This document shows, piece by piece, positions 1 through 12,500 of a stretch of 64,000 nt of DNA. The notes under the pieces are model-generated. The model saw only the letters and a program-made list of their open reading frames with translations, searched no databases and was not told the DNA's origin. The position numbers were made by a program, and so were the translations under genes. Position 1 is the first letter of the stretch; each line of letters begins with the position of its first letter. The DNA is from Heterotrichella gracilis (lineage: Eukaryota; Sar; Xanthophyceae; Tribonematales; Xanthonemataceae): NCBI GenBank assembly GCA_032358255.1, contig JAULBX010030263.1, positions 248,001 to 312,000 of the forward strand, written 5' to 3'.

Positions 1-210
1 GAAGGGGAGAACAGCCGAGGCGCGGGGTATGGACACAGTGGGAGAGGGGGGGGGGGCCGCGGGGGCGGGAGGGGAGCGGGGAGGGGGGGCCGCGGGTCCC
101 ATCCCACGAACCACCGGATGCAGTCGCGGGGGGTGGCTACCCAGAGCGGGACGCAGCGGCCCATGATGTACTCTGCTGCTGTGGCCAGCGCCATGCAGGA
201 GCGATAGGGG
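1..210 (-). other. possible partial exon at left edge
   Basis: On the minus strand, one frame stays open from about 210 to the window edge. It begins after a plausible acceptor (CTCAG) and reads MALATAAEYIMGRC, then VPLWVATPRDCIRWFVGWD, before turning proline-rich. The first part looks like ordinary protein; the proline-rich part comes from G-rich DNA and may be intron or artefact. I do not recognise the family, and no donor is clear. Confidence 0.25.
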
Positions 211-973
211 CGGCTGAGGAGGGGGTGTGGGTGGTGTGTGTGGGGGGGGGAGTGCAGGGGTGGTTGAGGGAATTGTAGAGTGGTTGAAGTCGTACTGCCG
301 GGTAAAATCTTGGAAGTTTGCTATCTGGTTTGGTGGTGGTGGTGGGTGCCGCCAGATCGCCAGGGAATTTGTTGCCCAGATGAAGGTTGCTACGGCGTTG
401 CAATCTATTTGGGGGTGGACATTGTCTCTGAGCATACGCAGTTATATTGCATGTGGGGCCGTCATATCACATGCTTTGGAATGCGGAGAGGCACGGCAGT
501 AAGTTTGGTAGCACAGGTCTTCCCTATACTTGCCTGAATTCCTGCATTCCAAAGCATGCTTTGGAATGCATGGATGTTGTAACAACTCACCTCAATAAGT
601 TGAATCTGTCAGTGACGGTCCCCACCGTGGTCATGACATGTGATGTGGAATGAGCGATGCACATGCATCCCTTGAGCGGCTGTGGCCGACTGGTCACTGA
701 CCGCCAGTGTGGCTGATGGCAGCTGGTCATCCATCACCGGTTACAAATGGCAATGCCAAAGATCAGTACAGCAATTGTAGATTTAACTGTCCGGGTACTT
801 CAAGTTGATATTACTTTGCTGCACATGTACTGTGAATGCATGCATTTTTATGACACATGTACTGTAACATGCATGCAGTTTTATGTCACATCAAGGACAG
901 GTGTCAACAAGTTGTGCCCCACTATGGTTACTGCAGAGGCATATGCATACCGCAGTGCTGATTACAGTATGGG

Positions 974-1925
974 CAATGGCTGAACAGGCAACATTGGTCA
1001 GGCATCACAGGCCCCTACACTCGGTGCATGGGTCCCGTCCCTGCCACACCTGACCAACCGTGTAAACATGTACAGCCATCTCCAAAGCTCAGAGCTTAAG
1101 AGTCTATTGATCTAGATGCCAGTGTTGCAGCCTGCGGCCAAGCCACAAGGAACCTAATACGTGAGAAAACACGCGCAGAAAAGCAAACAAAAACATCAAA
1201 TTGATTGACTAAAAGTTTAACCTCCAAAGCTATTTGCGCTAGCAACGTGCACACCTAGGCTTGCGCCCTGAGCCAGAGCGGCTGAACTATTCAACAGAAA
1301 AGTAGTGGAAATTGCTGCGCAAGGTCCATTGGCAATGGAGTTGCAGGGTGCCCTAGCGCCATGCCCTGTGCTGGATGTCTAATGCTAAACACAACTACAA
1401 AGGTACCTCAACTGCAGCTAGGTCTCAACTAAAATGATGTCAAAGTGGACTCAATGGCTGAACAGGCAACATTGGTCAGGCATCACAGGCCCCTAGTGTA
1501 GGGGTCCCGTCCCTGCTACACCTGACCAACCCTGTAAACCTGTACAGCCATCGCCAGAGCGCAGAGCTTAAGAGTCCGTATAACTGCTAGTACTGCAGCC
1601 TGAGGTCGAGGCTAGTAAAAATATAAAACGTGAGAAAACACGCACAGAAAAGGTAAAAAAAAGGATCAAAATTTATTGACTGAAGGTTTAGCAAAGCAAA
1701 CCTATATGTGCCATCGAGGTGCAAAGTAGGCTTGCGCCTGGTCAGGGGCTGAAATGTTCAGCCGGTAAAATTGCAGCAGTTGGTGCGCCGCAATTTCCAA
1801 AGGGAAGTTGCATGGTGTGCAAACGCCATGCCACTAGCTGCAGCTCTATGCTGCATGTGTAATACCAGTCACACCTACAACGGCACCACATTGATTGCAA
1901 TTGCAGCTAGGCCTGGACTGGATCC
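974..1925. repeat. diverged tandem duplication, ~478-bp unit, conserved hairpin
   Basis: Two head-to-tail copies start at 974 and 1452, both with CAATGGCTGAACAGGC. They stay alignable to about 1925, for example GTGAGAAAACACGC in both. Each copy keeps an inverted repeat: TTGGTCAGG pairs with CCTGACCAA (994-1002 with 1049-1057; 1472-1480 with 1521-1529). The second copy has an inner hairpin, CCCCTA-GTG-TAGGGG (1490-1504). No open frame is shared, so this is non-coding or an old element. Confidence 0.7.
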
Positions 1926-3103
1926 AGCCTCTCAGAGGAACTGGCCCAGACTGTGTTGTGCTCCAATGTGGCCACAGCAATGGCACATAGATAGCAGCAG
2001 CTGTCAGCCCAAAGTGGGGTCAGGTGGACTGGCCAGTCAAAACAATAAACAGCAAAAAATTGCACAAGAAACGTAATGATGCCAGCAAAGTTGGACACTA
2101 GCCAAGCCCTAGCATTTTTTATTCGTTCATTTGTTCACCTGGTAAATATTAAAAGAGCTACCAAAGCCCTATCATAATTAATTTCCATTTTGTTCCTGGT
2201 AAGTCCCTGGTGTGCATTCATCCGTAGAGAAAATGATTTTTCTGCTATTCGTTCGTTCACAGTTCCTATTATAACAAGTACACTGCTTTGTTTAGCCCGA
2301 AAGTCACACCACCTCACCAAAGATACCGGCATCACGATTGCTGAATCAGGTGGGCTTCCCTGTAACGTGTCGGCATCATGATCCCGATCATGCCCCGGCT
2401 GCCTCCTTGCCAATTGACAGGCGCACCACACTCGGCAACTGCTCCTAGGCTCTGGAGACAGCCTGGGCCCCCACAGGACCCTGTGGGGATCCCACATGGC
2501 GGCCCAGAAATTGATTTAATCCCCCAACCATCATTGTTCCCTGCATGCATTTTGACACCCCACCCCATGGCCAGCTCGCCCTCCCCTTGGACAACGAATG
2601 GCTGCCTCGCCCGCTGCAGCCTGCGCCCGCACTGCCCTGCTGGCCGCATGCACGCCCCTTGCCCGCTCAGCTCCCAAAGTGCGGCACGCTCCAATCCATG
2701 CCCACTGCTGTGTCCTGTAGGGGCAGCTGCCAGATTCAGTATGAAAATCCACAACATACAGTTCAAAAAACATTTGCAAGTTAGCACTGCAAGCAAGGAT
2801 GGGAATGTACACAAGGCAGGCAGACAGGGTGTTGTTACAAAAAAACTACTAAGTAGACAGGGTATTACATATGGTGGTTACGAGCATGGCGTTGAGCATT
2901 ATATGGTTTGACCCTAGGGTTTAGGGTTCAGGGTCAAAACATCTGCACAGTGGTCAACAGCGCTTGTTACCACTCCCCACAACCAAATGGGACACAGTGC
3001 ATCCCTTCCTGCCCTTGCCATCACATGTCACCATTGCCATCATGCATCACCCATCTGCTCCGCTGGATCGCAGATCTCCATCCAGCTGTCATCCTGGAAC
3101 AAC

Positions 3104-3206
3104 GCCACGGGTACCAGGCCTGGTAATGCCACGGGTACCGGTCCTGGTGAGGATGCCACGGGTAGTGGCCCTGGGGATGCCACGGGTATTGGTGGTGAGG
3201 ATGCCT
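3104..3206. repeat. minisatellite, GCCACGGGTA-headed units
   Basis: Four successive units of 24-27 bp each begin GCCACGGGTA and mostly end GAT or AAT. The length stays a multiple of three, so both strands remain open across it (NATGTGPG-like or YPWH-like peptides). I saw no gene around it. Confidence 0.6.
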
Positions 3207-3749
3207 TGGGAGCACGGACGCAGCGGCGCTTGATGCGCCCCCCACACCCACTCCCATCCCCTGCGCCACCCTCGGCCTCCGCCCTGAAGGCATCCAGGCT
3301 TGTTGTCCCCGCGCTCCAGCTGGCATCATAAGAATCTGGCGACCAGCGCCTCTTGAGCCTGCCTTGGGGGGCCCCATCCCTGCGCAGGGCCGTGGGGCCA
3401 AGGTGGGCGTGACAAAGTGGAAGGTCGGCCCTGCAACAAGAGTTGGGATGAAAGTGGGCGGCAGCACTCTCCACGCTTCCTCGATGTCACTGACGCATTT
3501 GCTATTCCCCTTAATACACATTAAGTTCACTGGCATATGCACACAGCATGACATTAGCACAGTGCGTCACAGTACAGGCGTCACAGTACAGGCATGCAAT
3601 TTTGAAGCGAGTGAAGGATTATTGACACTTGGGATCCGCCAATTGCGATCGAGTCAGGCAGCAGTCGGAAAACCAACACCACATGAAATGAAAAACTGGA
3701 CAAAACGTTGATGAAACAGCTGCATGCATTTGATTCCAGGCATGACCTG

Positions 3750-6700
3750 CTACGCACCATTGGCTGAGGCTCCCACGCTGGGTGCGGCCTGTGCGCACCC
3801 TGATGGCCAAGTGCCCAAGCAGCCGCTGGGGCTCTGCATCCCAGCTGCAGCAATGCCACGCGCCAAAAATTCTGCAAATTCGGAGTCTGTGAACCCATAG
3901 CTCATCCCCGGGATGCGCATGGAGGCGCTGCTGTCCCCAGCCACTGGCATGCTTGCGCCACCCCCAATGCCCTGTTGACCAAGGATAAAGGGAGTCAGTG
4001 TGGAGGGAGTGCAAGATAGCGGTTGCCAGGGCCGCACACAGCCTGCACCCAGAGTTGGACTGGGCAGCTAGTGTGGGGTCTGGAGATTGATGCATGGTTA
4101 GCTTTTGAAGCTAGCACTTTGTTTTGTAAACTACTCAGTTTGTGACTTTCTCACCCACCGCCCTTCATGCACCTTATGTTTGGGGTGGAGCGCAGATACT
4201 GCAAAAGGGACATGATTTGGAGGTGTTGAACCAAACAGCACCAAAGCGTTGCGGCCACTCACCGGGCCCCAGAGAACACTTTCCACCTCCACAGCAGGCT
4301 GGGTGAGTGCGGTTGGCTCCCAGCTGCTCCCCTGGCCCTGCCATGGTGGACCCTGCGCCATGCTGGTTCTCCAGGAGGGTGACAGGAAGCTGGGCTGGGT
4401 GGCAGGGCAGGTGACGCTAGCCTGCGGTGTGGTGCCACTGAAACCCTCCAGGCCACCCTCCTCCACACCATCCTGCAGGAGCTGACCCCAATCCCCGCTG
4501 CCCTCCAGGCGTGACTGTTCCAAGCCCGACAAGGGCAGACCTTGCGGCAGCTGAGCCATGGGGATGGGCTCGCTGTTTCCCACAAGGGATCCCAACCCCT
4601 GGCAAGGGATATCCTGCTGCTGCAGCTCTTGGCACAGGAGGTCCTGCCTGTTGCCCTGGTGGCATGCCAGTGGGTAGGTGAGCTGGCTGGCAGGGGCCGC
4701 AGGCATGGGCATGGGAGCGGCGGAGGCGCCAATGAACGTCGGCAGGCGATAGTCATCCAGGATGCCGTTCACACTTGCATTGCCTGGCTCGTCCAGAAGG
4801 TTGGAGTAGTCCACGCAGCCAACACCGCACCCCATCTGCAAGGGGGGATATTATATGAAAATTGTACAGACATGAGTTTAAGCTGCAAATAGAGTGCAGT
4901 TGGTCCTTGGCCAGGCGCATTGGTTAGTCAAGAGCAGGTCACAACAGGAACTGCCTATAACAGGATTGCCTCCCATCCACTAGTTTCCATACCATCTCGA
5001 AGGGGAGCTCCGTCTCTTCCGATACCGTGGCGGAGGCAATCAGCATCTCGTTCAGGTGGTCGTCATCGCCACCAGCGGCCTCTGGCTGTGCCTGCAAGGG
5101 GGGAAATACATATAAACAGACAAACAACAACTGAACAGGCGAGTTGGTTAGGCAAGCGGAGTTAGCAAAAGGAACCTTTATTTTCAGCATCGCCCCCCGC
5201 CCACTTGTCTCCCCCCCCTCCCCCCCGTCTGCAAGGGGGCACGAGGGGCAGGATCGGCTGGCTCCAGAGGGACCTCACCTGTTCAGACCCCAAGGTGGAG
5301 CGCCCCGGGGACAGGCAGCTCAGGTCGCCGTCACTGCCAGCCAAGGACCCCTCCAGCTGCCTCAGGAGGTCTTCGCTGCCAGGGTGGGAGAAGCTGGACC
5401 TCAGCAGCTTGCTCAGGAAGGCGCCATCGCCAACAGCGGGCTGCAGCTGCGCACCCACTTGGGGCGCTGGGGGCCCTTGCAGGGGGGCAGGCCCTGGCAG
5501 GAAGGCAGGCTCTGGCAGGAAGGCAGGCTCTGGCAGGGTGGCATGCGCCTGGAAGTGAGCATGCTCCTGGAAGCAGGCGGGCTGGATGTGGGCTGTCACA
5601 GCCTCAGGTACCTCCTCCTCCTCTGGCGCATTCAGGCCCTCATCGAGGGCCACCACATCATCATGGAAGTCGGGCCCCTCCTCCGCGCCTGCAGCTGCTT
5701 GCGCCTCTGGCTCCTGGGGCTGTGCGTCTCTCTTGGCCGGGCGAAAGTAGTGCACCAGCCGAATGAGCGAGTTGGGGTCGGCGGGGTTGATGAGCCACAT
5801 GGTGTAACGCTGCACAGGGGAAAACACAACCTATAAACCCTAGGCAAGGGTTGATCAGCCACATGGTGTAACGCTGCACAGGGCACAATGAGAGGGAGAG
5901 TGTCAGGGGGTCTATAGAGGGGTGGCCGGAAAACACAACCTATAAACCCTAGGCAAGGGTTATGGGTATGGGTCAATACATATTGTGTGTTCTCCAGGCA
6001 TGGCAACCAAGGCCTTTTTCCATTGCAACGGGGCAATCTTCAATGGGGCTACAAACTGCAGTTGCAGTCAGCCAGAGGACAGGAAGGGCACTTGCTGTCA
6101 ACTGCCAACATGTGCAGCACCAATGGACAGACGGTTCTAAGGGTACTGAGGGGGAATGTACGTATACTTTCCCACCTCGCAGGCTTTGCGCGCATATGCA
6201 TATGCTCGGGCAGCGGTGGGGTCTGCACATAACTGCTGCATCCAGCTACTGTATACCTAGCCTAGGAAGGTCTGGCAAGGTGCAGTCTGCACTTACGTTT
6301 GTGTGCAGCAAGTCTGCAATATTATAAAAAAGAGTTGATAGGCTCGAGTTTGCTGAAAGGTGAGCGCACATACCTCCATCTTGCCGTCCACCGTCTTTGC
6401 GTAGCAGCGATTGATGGTCTTCACTTCATTCACCTGCAGGGAGCAATAGCTCAAAAGACAAGGCTGGGCCTTTGCAGGGCATGTTGGGTGAAACTAATGC
6501 ATGTGCAAACACTTGAACAACCTGTATGTTGCTTTTGTCAGTTTTAAGCAGCTGAAATAATTGCCAAGACCCCGATGCCAATACTGGTAGCATACTCCCA
6601 GCTGTACTGACATATGTCATGGCACCAGTTTTGCACCACTTGTGTATACAGTGACCTGTGCTGTGACCTCGACCCTGGGTAAGGTTGTAAAAAACATATA

Positions 6701-7610
6701 GGTCTCCTCACCATTAGGGGGGTGTGATCCTCTTTGACGGTCCGAGGTTGCTTGGGTTTCTTCTTCCACGCATGCTGATCGTCCCGGTGGTTGAAGACCT
6801 CCCAGCCGTTGAAGGCGAACACAGCGCCAGGCACAGCTGCAAAATAGGACACCATCAGCACAGTATTCCAGCAGCTGGTGACACAGCGCTGTCCGCAGTA
6901 AGATAGGTTCAGAAGTGGGCTGTATAACGAGCAATCAGAAGTGGGCAGATATTGCCACCAACATATCTGGGACTGTTCAAATGTCAAGGGTAGTAACAGA
7001 CGTTCGAGGTCCCACTATGCAAGCCCACAATACCTACCGGAGCTATACTACCTTGCAAGGGCTACGAACGTATGGGGTGGCAGCCACCATAATTTGTCCC
7101 TGACAGTGGCACTGCATATGCATGCATGCATTGGTGGAGGGTTGGTACATCCACCTAAGGACAAAGACACACGAGCCTACAAGGTTTGAAAAGTTGGTCT
7201 GAAGACTGAAGGCGAAAGCTGGCAACGATTGCAAACCTGTTTAAACGCAAAATGGGCTTCTGCAGGACCCGACCTCTTGAGCTACAGTGGGTAACGAAAT
7301 CATTCTCACCTGTGGCCGCATTGCAGCGCCGGGTATTAAGAGGGAACCCTGGCCTGCTGATGATCTGAAGTAGTGCAAAGCTATCCTCTGTCTCCAGCGA
7401 CTCTTCCAAGTTTAGGTTGCTCATTATCGCCAGCAGTTCTGGGTGCCCCCCTCCCATGGCGATGGTGTTGAGGGAAACGGCTGTGCGTGGTGAGTCCTTG
7501 CGCGCATTCCGCCCACGCAAAGGCGCCATTGCGCCCCTGTGTTCCGTGCAACTGGTTGGCGGAGCTGCAGGCTGCCCCACCAGCACGCCGCCCGGGACCC
7601 AAGCTGGCAC
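3750..7610 (-). CDS. CG-1-domain DNA-binding protein lacking TIG/ankyrin
   Basis: Predicted nuclear transcription factor of about 636 residues in seven exons: 7310-7610, 6712-6836, 6374-6433, 5279-5809, 4993-5091, 4263-4835, 3750-3971. All junctions are GT-AG and in phase. The N-terminal third is a divergent CG-1 domain: ALLQIISRPGFPLN, then GAVFAFNGWEVFNHRDDQHA, WKKKPKQPRTVKEDH, INRCYAKTVDGKME and MWLINPADPNSLIRLVHYF. These match, in order, the CAMTA pattern of LFN..., RKDGHNWRKK, TVKE.H, YYAHG and RRSYW...HIVLVHY. The rest is acidic or Gln/Pro-rich (for example PEPAFLPEPAFLPGP repeats) with no TIG, ankyrin or IQ motif. CG-1 domains bind CGCG-type sites; activator or repressor action is not visible. 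The start at 7610 is the first ATG of the open frame; later Met codons are possible. Confidence 0.75.
5785..5961. repeat. direct duplication across an acceptor of the CG-1 gene
   Basis: The exon start and its acceptor (5785-5819) recur 64 bp into the intron at 5849-5883 with one mismatch (GAGCC versus CAGCC). The neighbouring 33-bp intron block, which contains CCTATAAACCCTAGGCAAGG, occurs at 5820-5852 and again at 5929-5961. The intron copy still carries an AG acceptor, so it could act as a decoy or alternative site. Confidence 0.85.
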
Positions 7611-9529
7611 AAAAGCACTAGATTACTAGTACGGCTTTGAGTGATCCCACTCCCACCACGTGCTGCCGCCCCACGCTCGAAGGAAACTATCTTTCAGGGA
7701 CCAATGCTTCACCTTTACAGCAGCGATTGAGGGTGCAGTTGGCGTTTCTGCCCAAAACGAGCTAGGAACGTGTTTGAAAGGCACGAGAGGGGATGGACCA
7801 ACAGGAAGACAACCTTGCCGTGCTCGTGCAGTCTTAACAGTGGCGAGAGAGCGTCAGCTTTCCACGGTCAACACAACAACACACGAGCATCAGTTAAGCG
7901 GATGCACTTGATCTTGCTGCCTATAACCAGTTTCGAAGTTTGGTCGGTCGGGTGTGTGCACTCCAGCTGCCTGCGCCGTATCGCCTGGCCGGGCCGGGCT
8001 CCCCGTTGTTTTATTCTCATCCACCGCCCACTTGGTTACCCCCCCTTGCACCTCCATTTCCATGCGCCCCGGATTGCACATAGGGGGTGGGGTGCGTTGC
8101 AGTCACGTTGCTAAACCCTTCAGTCAGGGCTGTAGTAGAGGCCTGCACCTGGGTGGGGTGAAACAGCAGACACCCACTTGGTGCGTGCCAGGCGCTGCAG
8201 GGTCCTCTACCCCCGCGGTGGCACCCTTGGAGGGTAGCAGCAAAGACCACACATTGAACTGGGTGAAAGGCGGGCTGGATAGGCCTTTGAAAGGCACTCA
8301 GCCCCTGTCACCCTTGACCAGCCATCTCCACAGTTGCCCAATGCATGCATATGCAACCTGATGCATGCCCCCAGGTCTGCCTCAGTCTAACCCGTTGTAT
8401 ATAAGGTGTCAACCACCTGGCTTGCTGCCTTGCTATACGTTCATAAAGTGTACAACTGGAACAGGGACAGTGGCACAGCAAGGTGTTGTTCCAAAGTATG
8501 TCGATGGCGTGGCCAAGTTTAGGCCAAGTGGGGCATTGAGACACCCAGCACACGCTCTTGGTGGGCTAGGGTCAATGTGCCCACAGTAGCGCATGTACGG
8601 TAGGTGGAAAGTATGTCTTACCCTCTTATCTGACCGCTTTGTTATGAGCGTCTCACTTGGCAACCAAAGCAGTGCAGGCAACGCCGCGCATCGCTAGGTG
8701 TGCGCACACCTAGTTGTCCACCAATCTTGTTATATATTTCCTCGTTGTTGGCGTATATATTGCATTATCTCAGAGCCTGTGTTTCTGTAATACGCAGTTG
8801 TGATTCAACTTGACGTTCATAAGCCATGGATACCACCAGGCCTGCGCAGGTGCCGAATAAATCTTGGTCAGTCGGCAATCAAGTCAGTGCCACAAGTTGT
8901 TGCCTCAACAGGGCGTTACAGTATAGAACAATATTTAATTTCACCCTGACTGACCTGTCACAGGGAAGGCCGGCGCATGTGCACCACTGCCTTGCTCTTG
9001 ACAAGAGCACAATGCGCAATTCAAGCAACATCTGGTGCCTCATTTTTGTAGCATGCTACAAAAGTGGTCCATCTAAGACATAGTATTTTGCCCGGAAGAC
9101 CTAACAACAGTGTCATAAAACCAGGTCCATTTTGGGAGTGTACGTACTGTTCCTCACTCCGGCGATGGAAACCCCTGGTGGGTGAGACCCATCCTCAACA
9201 TGAATTTATTGCTGAACTGTTAATGCAGGCGTGGTGTCATCTGGCTGACCCGCTACTGTGTCCTAGTCCTGGGTAAAACCCTACTGGCACCCGCAGATGT
9301 GCGCACACCCACACATCACTCCAAGTTACTCAACAGGGTGCGCCAAACGGGAAAGCACCTCAATTTTCACCGTAGCCCCCGCACCCGCCACCCATAAGCA
9401 ACCTCCCAACCAATCCCCCCTCTCCCCCTACTCCGCCTGTGCGGTTTGTTCTGCGCGCGCTTGACCTAAGACTAAGCACATGCCACCCCCAATTCCAAAA
9501 CCCTAACAGGGTTCAAACCTCCCTCTCCT
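7611..9529. other. spacer without recognised gene
   Basis: No frame resembles a known family. The left part is upstream of the minus-strand CG-1 gene and should hold its promoter and 5' UTR. The right end (9428-9477) carries a degraded copy of the translocator's last exon. Confidence 0.5.
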
Positions 9530-9580
9530 TCACTCCGCCTTTGCCTTCTTGTTCTGCGCGCGTTTGACCTGGGAGTAGGC
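9428..9580. repeat. echo of the translocator's terminal exon
   Basis: The coding end at 9529-9580 (ACTCCGCC, then TTGTTCTGCGCGCG and TTGACCT) recurs about 100 bp downstream of the stop at 9428-9477 with scattered mismatches. The copy lies outside the coding sequence. Confidence 0.75.
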
Positions 9581-12500
9581 AAACACCCCGCACAGGGCGA
9601 TGGCTGTGCCCACCATGTTTTGCCGCGACATGGGGTTCTGGAACACCACGATGCTGGCCACGATCACCACCACGCGCTTCACGCAGTTGCCGATGGAGTG
9701 GGTGACGGGCGACACGCGCTGCAGGATCATGTAGGACACCTGCAGGGGGGGGGAGAGCGAGGGGTTACAAGGATGAAGGAGGAGAGAAGGCATGGGAAAG
9801 GGAACTGAGAGGTCCCCAACCTCGGGTTACTTCTGTAAATTATTTACATTACGCAGCTTATATTTACTCAGTCCTTGCACCCGTGGGATGCAGTCATCAC
9901 ATGTGTGCGTATGTGGGGGGCTCAGGGATGGGTTGCCAGGGTAATGTGCACGGAGGGGAGGCTCCATGCAGACTGCTGTAGGGACACGTGCAGGGTAAGG
10001 GTCAGTGTTGTACAGGGGGTCCTCGAGCCGTATTGCTTATCCGTACACCCCCCTAAGTTTCGTGAGGACAGCTCCCGCATTGCCGCATGGGGCCTGGTCA
10101 AATCCGTGCGGGTTTCCCGCATGAGGGGTAGCTAATCGTGCGGCTCCCAATTTGGCGCGTTAAATGCATTTTTCCGGTCCATTTCCTTTGGGGCCATTGT
10201 GTTTTTTGCCTGATCTGCGCAATGGACTCCCTTTATCATTTGAACCTAAACGGGTACCTTTAAAGCCCCGCAGGGCCGCTTCGAAAAATTCTACGGGTGC
10301 TAAACCCATTTTTACAAGGGGAAAGGGTTTTTTTCTGCCAAATTTTCACTGAATTTTCACCAAATCTGCGTTGGTTTGTAGTTTGGGTACATGTGGATGT
10401 GCATTCTGATCACGTGGGTGCGAGATGACAAGGATTTTGTGCGGGGTCTCCGCATGATGACGTTTTCTATTTTGTGCGGATGTCTGCCGCACGCCCGCAC
10501 GCCACGTCCGTACAGTTCTCCCGCATGAGGCCTTTCATTTCTTACGGCATCCGCAGGGGGTAACCCCAATCCGTACGGAATCCGTACGGATAGAACAACA
10601 CTGGGTAGGAGGGAGGATTAGGAGGGTAGAGCTCGTGGCAACAGACACCCAGTGCAAGATCCTGCGAATATCTTGCAAACCCTAAAGCAAGGGTTTTAGG
10701 GTCTCCTCAAGGGTTATCCAGTCCCTCACCCTCTGGTACAGGGTCTACAGTTACCTCTTAGGGTATTTAGGGTACTCCTCACCTGCTGGTACGCGTGGAA
10801 GCACAGCCCTGCCAGTGCCGCCTGCTTCATGACCGCTGCGGGGTCTGCGATGCCCATTGCCCGCATGGCTGTGGGTGTGAACTTGACCCCGTCCAGGTAC
10901 AGGGCCACTGGCGCCAGTATGAAGAACGACAGGATGGTGATGATGGAGAACAGGTTGATGTTGTCAAGGCCGCCCTGGGAAAGGGTAGTGGGAATCTTAT
11001 TATCAATAATAAAATAGGAGTATTCTAGGTAAAGTAAGCAAGGGGTCGCAGGTTCGAATCCGAAGGGTAGCGATATTTTTCGAATTTCCCTGAACTTTGC
11101 GACGGGATAAAATGGGGAGCACGAAGTGCGGTAAGCGGCACGACTGGTTGGCCACCATCTGCCACACTGGAAACAGTGTCAGTTAAGCCTTGGCTCTAGG
11201 ACTGGGGTGAGGCATACCCAGACATGCTAACCTGGCTTCAAAGCTGGAAAGCAAATACTTACTTACTTATTCTAGGTAAAAAATATTATTTATTTATTCT
11301 AAGACAAAATGATGGAGAACAGGTTGATGTTGTCTAGGCCGCCCTTAGGCAGGTTAGGGGGTTTTTTCAGATCAAGGATTTGGTGAGATTGGGGCGCTGT
11401 GATGGTTGTATTCGAGTATGATCACCCACTTGACAAGACAGCTCTGCACGCTGTTGACCTTCAGTGGGTTGAGGTGCACGCATCAGTATGTGGGTGTCAT
11501 CACACCAGCTGCTAGAGCACCCAAACCCAATTAAAGCCATTAGCACACCACGCCTTGACCCGCATCCAGGCACCCTCCCCTTGACAGTCACCCACCTTTG
11601 CCCCCTTGTTCATGAACTTCTTGGACAGCACGTTGCGCGACTGGAAGGTCACGTTGGAACCCATGGCCGCCAGGAACCCTGGCCAGTTGAATGAGGCCTC
11701 AGACACCGATGCAGCCGCCACGCCTCCCACGATGGGGAACAGGGTGAGGATGACCCCGAGCGAGGGTTTGTCGCCCAGGAATGCTGCGGACAGGATCACG
11801 GAGAAGAAGGGCTCCATGGCCTGGGGCAAGGGAGGGTTTAAGGGTTTAGGGTGACTGTGGTGGTGACAATGGGAGGGCGTGATACTGTCATGCAAAGGAG
11901 GGAGCAAAAATTAGGTGATTGTTGGTGACATGGGGATGGGGAGGGTAGGGGGGTGGTAATGTCATGCAGTGAAGAAATGGGGTGAAAACAAGGTCGGCGA
12001 CATGGTATTGATGCACCTCAGTGCAACGTTGGCCTGCTCAGCATTGACGTGCAGGGTGCGCATGTTGGTAACATGTAGAAAAGAGGTCAGTGTGTGGACC
12101 TGTGGGATGAGCATCTAGAGCTATCATGCAAGTACTGCAGTAATGTCAATGATGCACCCCACCCCGGTGCATACCCTCATCCCTCCAGTTGTTGGGCAGC
12201 CAAGCTCCTAGTTCAACAACAAAAGGGGCTTGTGTTGCAATGCATGCATTCCCATGCATTGGTCCCCCTGCCGATCCACTTAATTGCATGAAAACCCTAA
12301 ACCCAAACCCTAAATCCATGCAAGGACGACCTATCTGCAATGCTGCTTACTAGGTGACCGGCATCACAAACAGGAACATGTGCACCCCTGATGCCCTGGC
12401 GCCTGCCCAACCGTCAAGAAATCTAAAACCCGAAAACCCTTGCCCAAGGGTTTGTCCGCACCTTGATTGTGTGTGTGAAGCTGACCGCCACTGCGCCCAG

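Larger units (their letters stand above)
211..3749. other. no recognised gene; repeats and telomere-like motif
   Basis: No frame here gives a recognisable protein. The stretch holds a diverged two-copy tandem repeat (974-1925), a minisatellite (3104-3206) and a telomere-like CCCTAGGGTTTAGGG tract near 2912-2937. Overlapping frames of 160-177 residues at 2.3-2.9 kb run on both strands without domain-like sequence. The last few hundred bases probably include the 3' UTR of the minus-strand CG-1 gene. Confidence 0.5.

Noticed and set aside
2332-2911. Overlapping open frames of 160 and 177 codons on opposite strands
   Set aside because: No domain-like sequence, no splice-site or codon pattern favouring either strand; Pro/Ala-rich shadow frames of GC-rich DNA.
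5849-5961. Alternative start of CG-1 gene exon 4 at the duplicated acceptor
   Set aside because: The copy diverges into intron sequence after about 30 bases and the true acceptor at 5809 gives a full-length CG-1 alignment; kept as an echo only.
11034-11120. A tRNA gene suggested by GGTTCGAATCC
   Set aside because: No acceptor stem, D-arm or anticodon arm can be folded around it; the flanking target duplications and CTTA tail fit a SINE.
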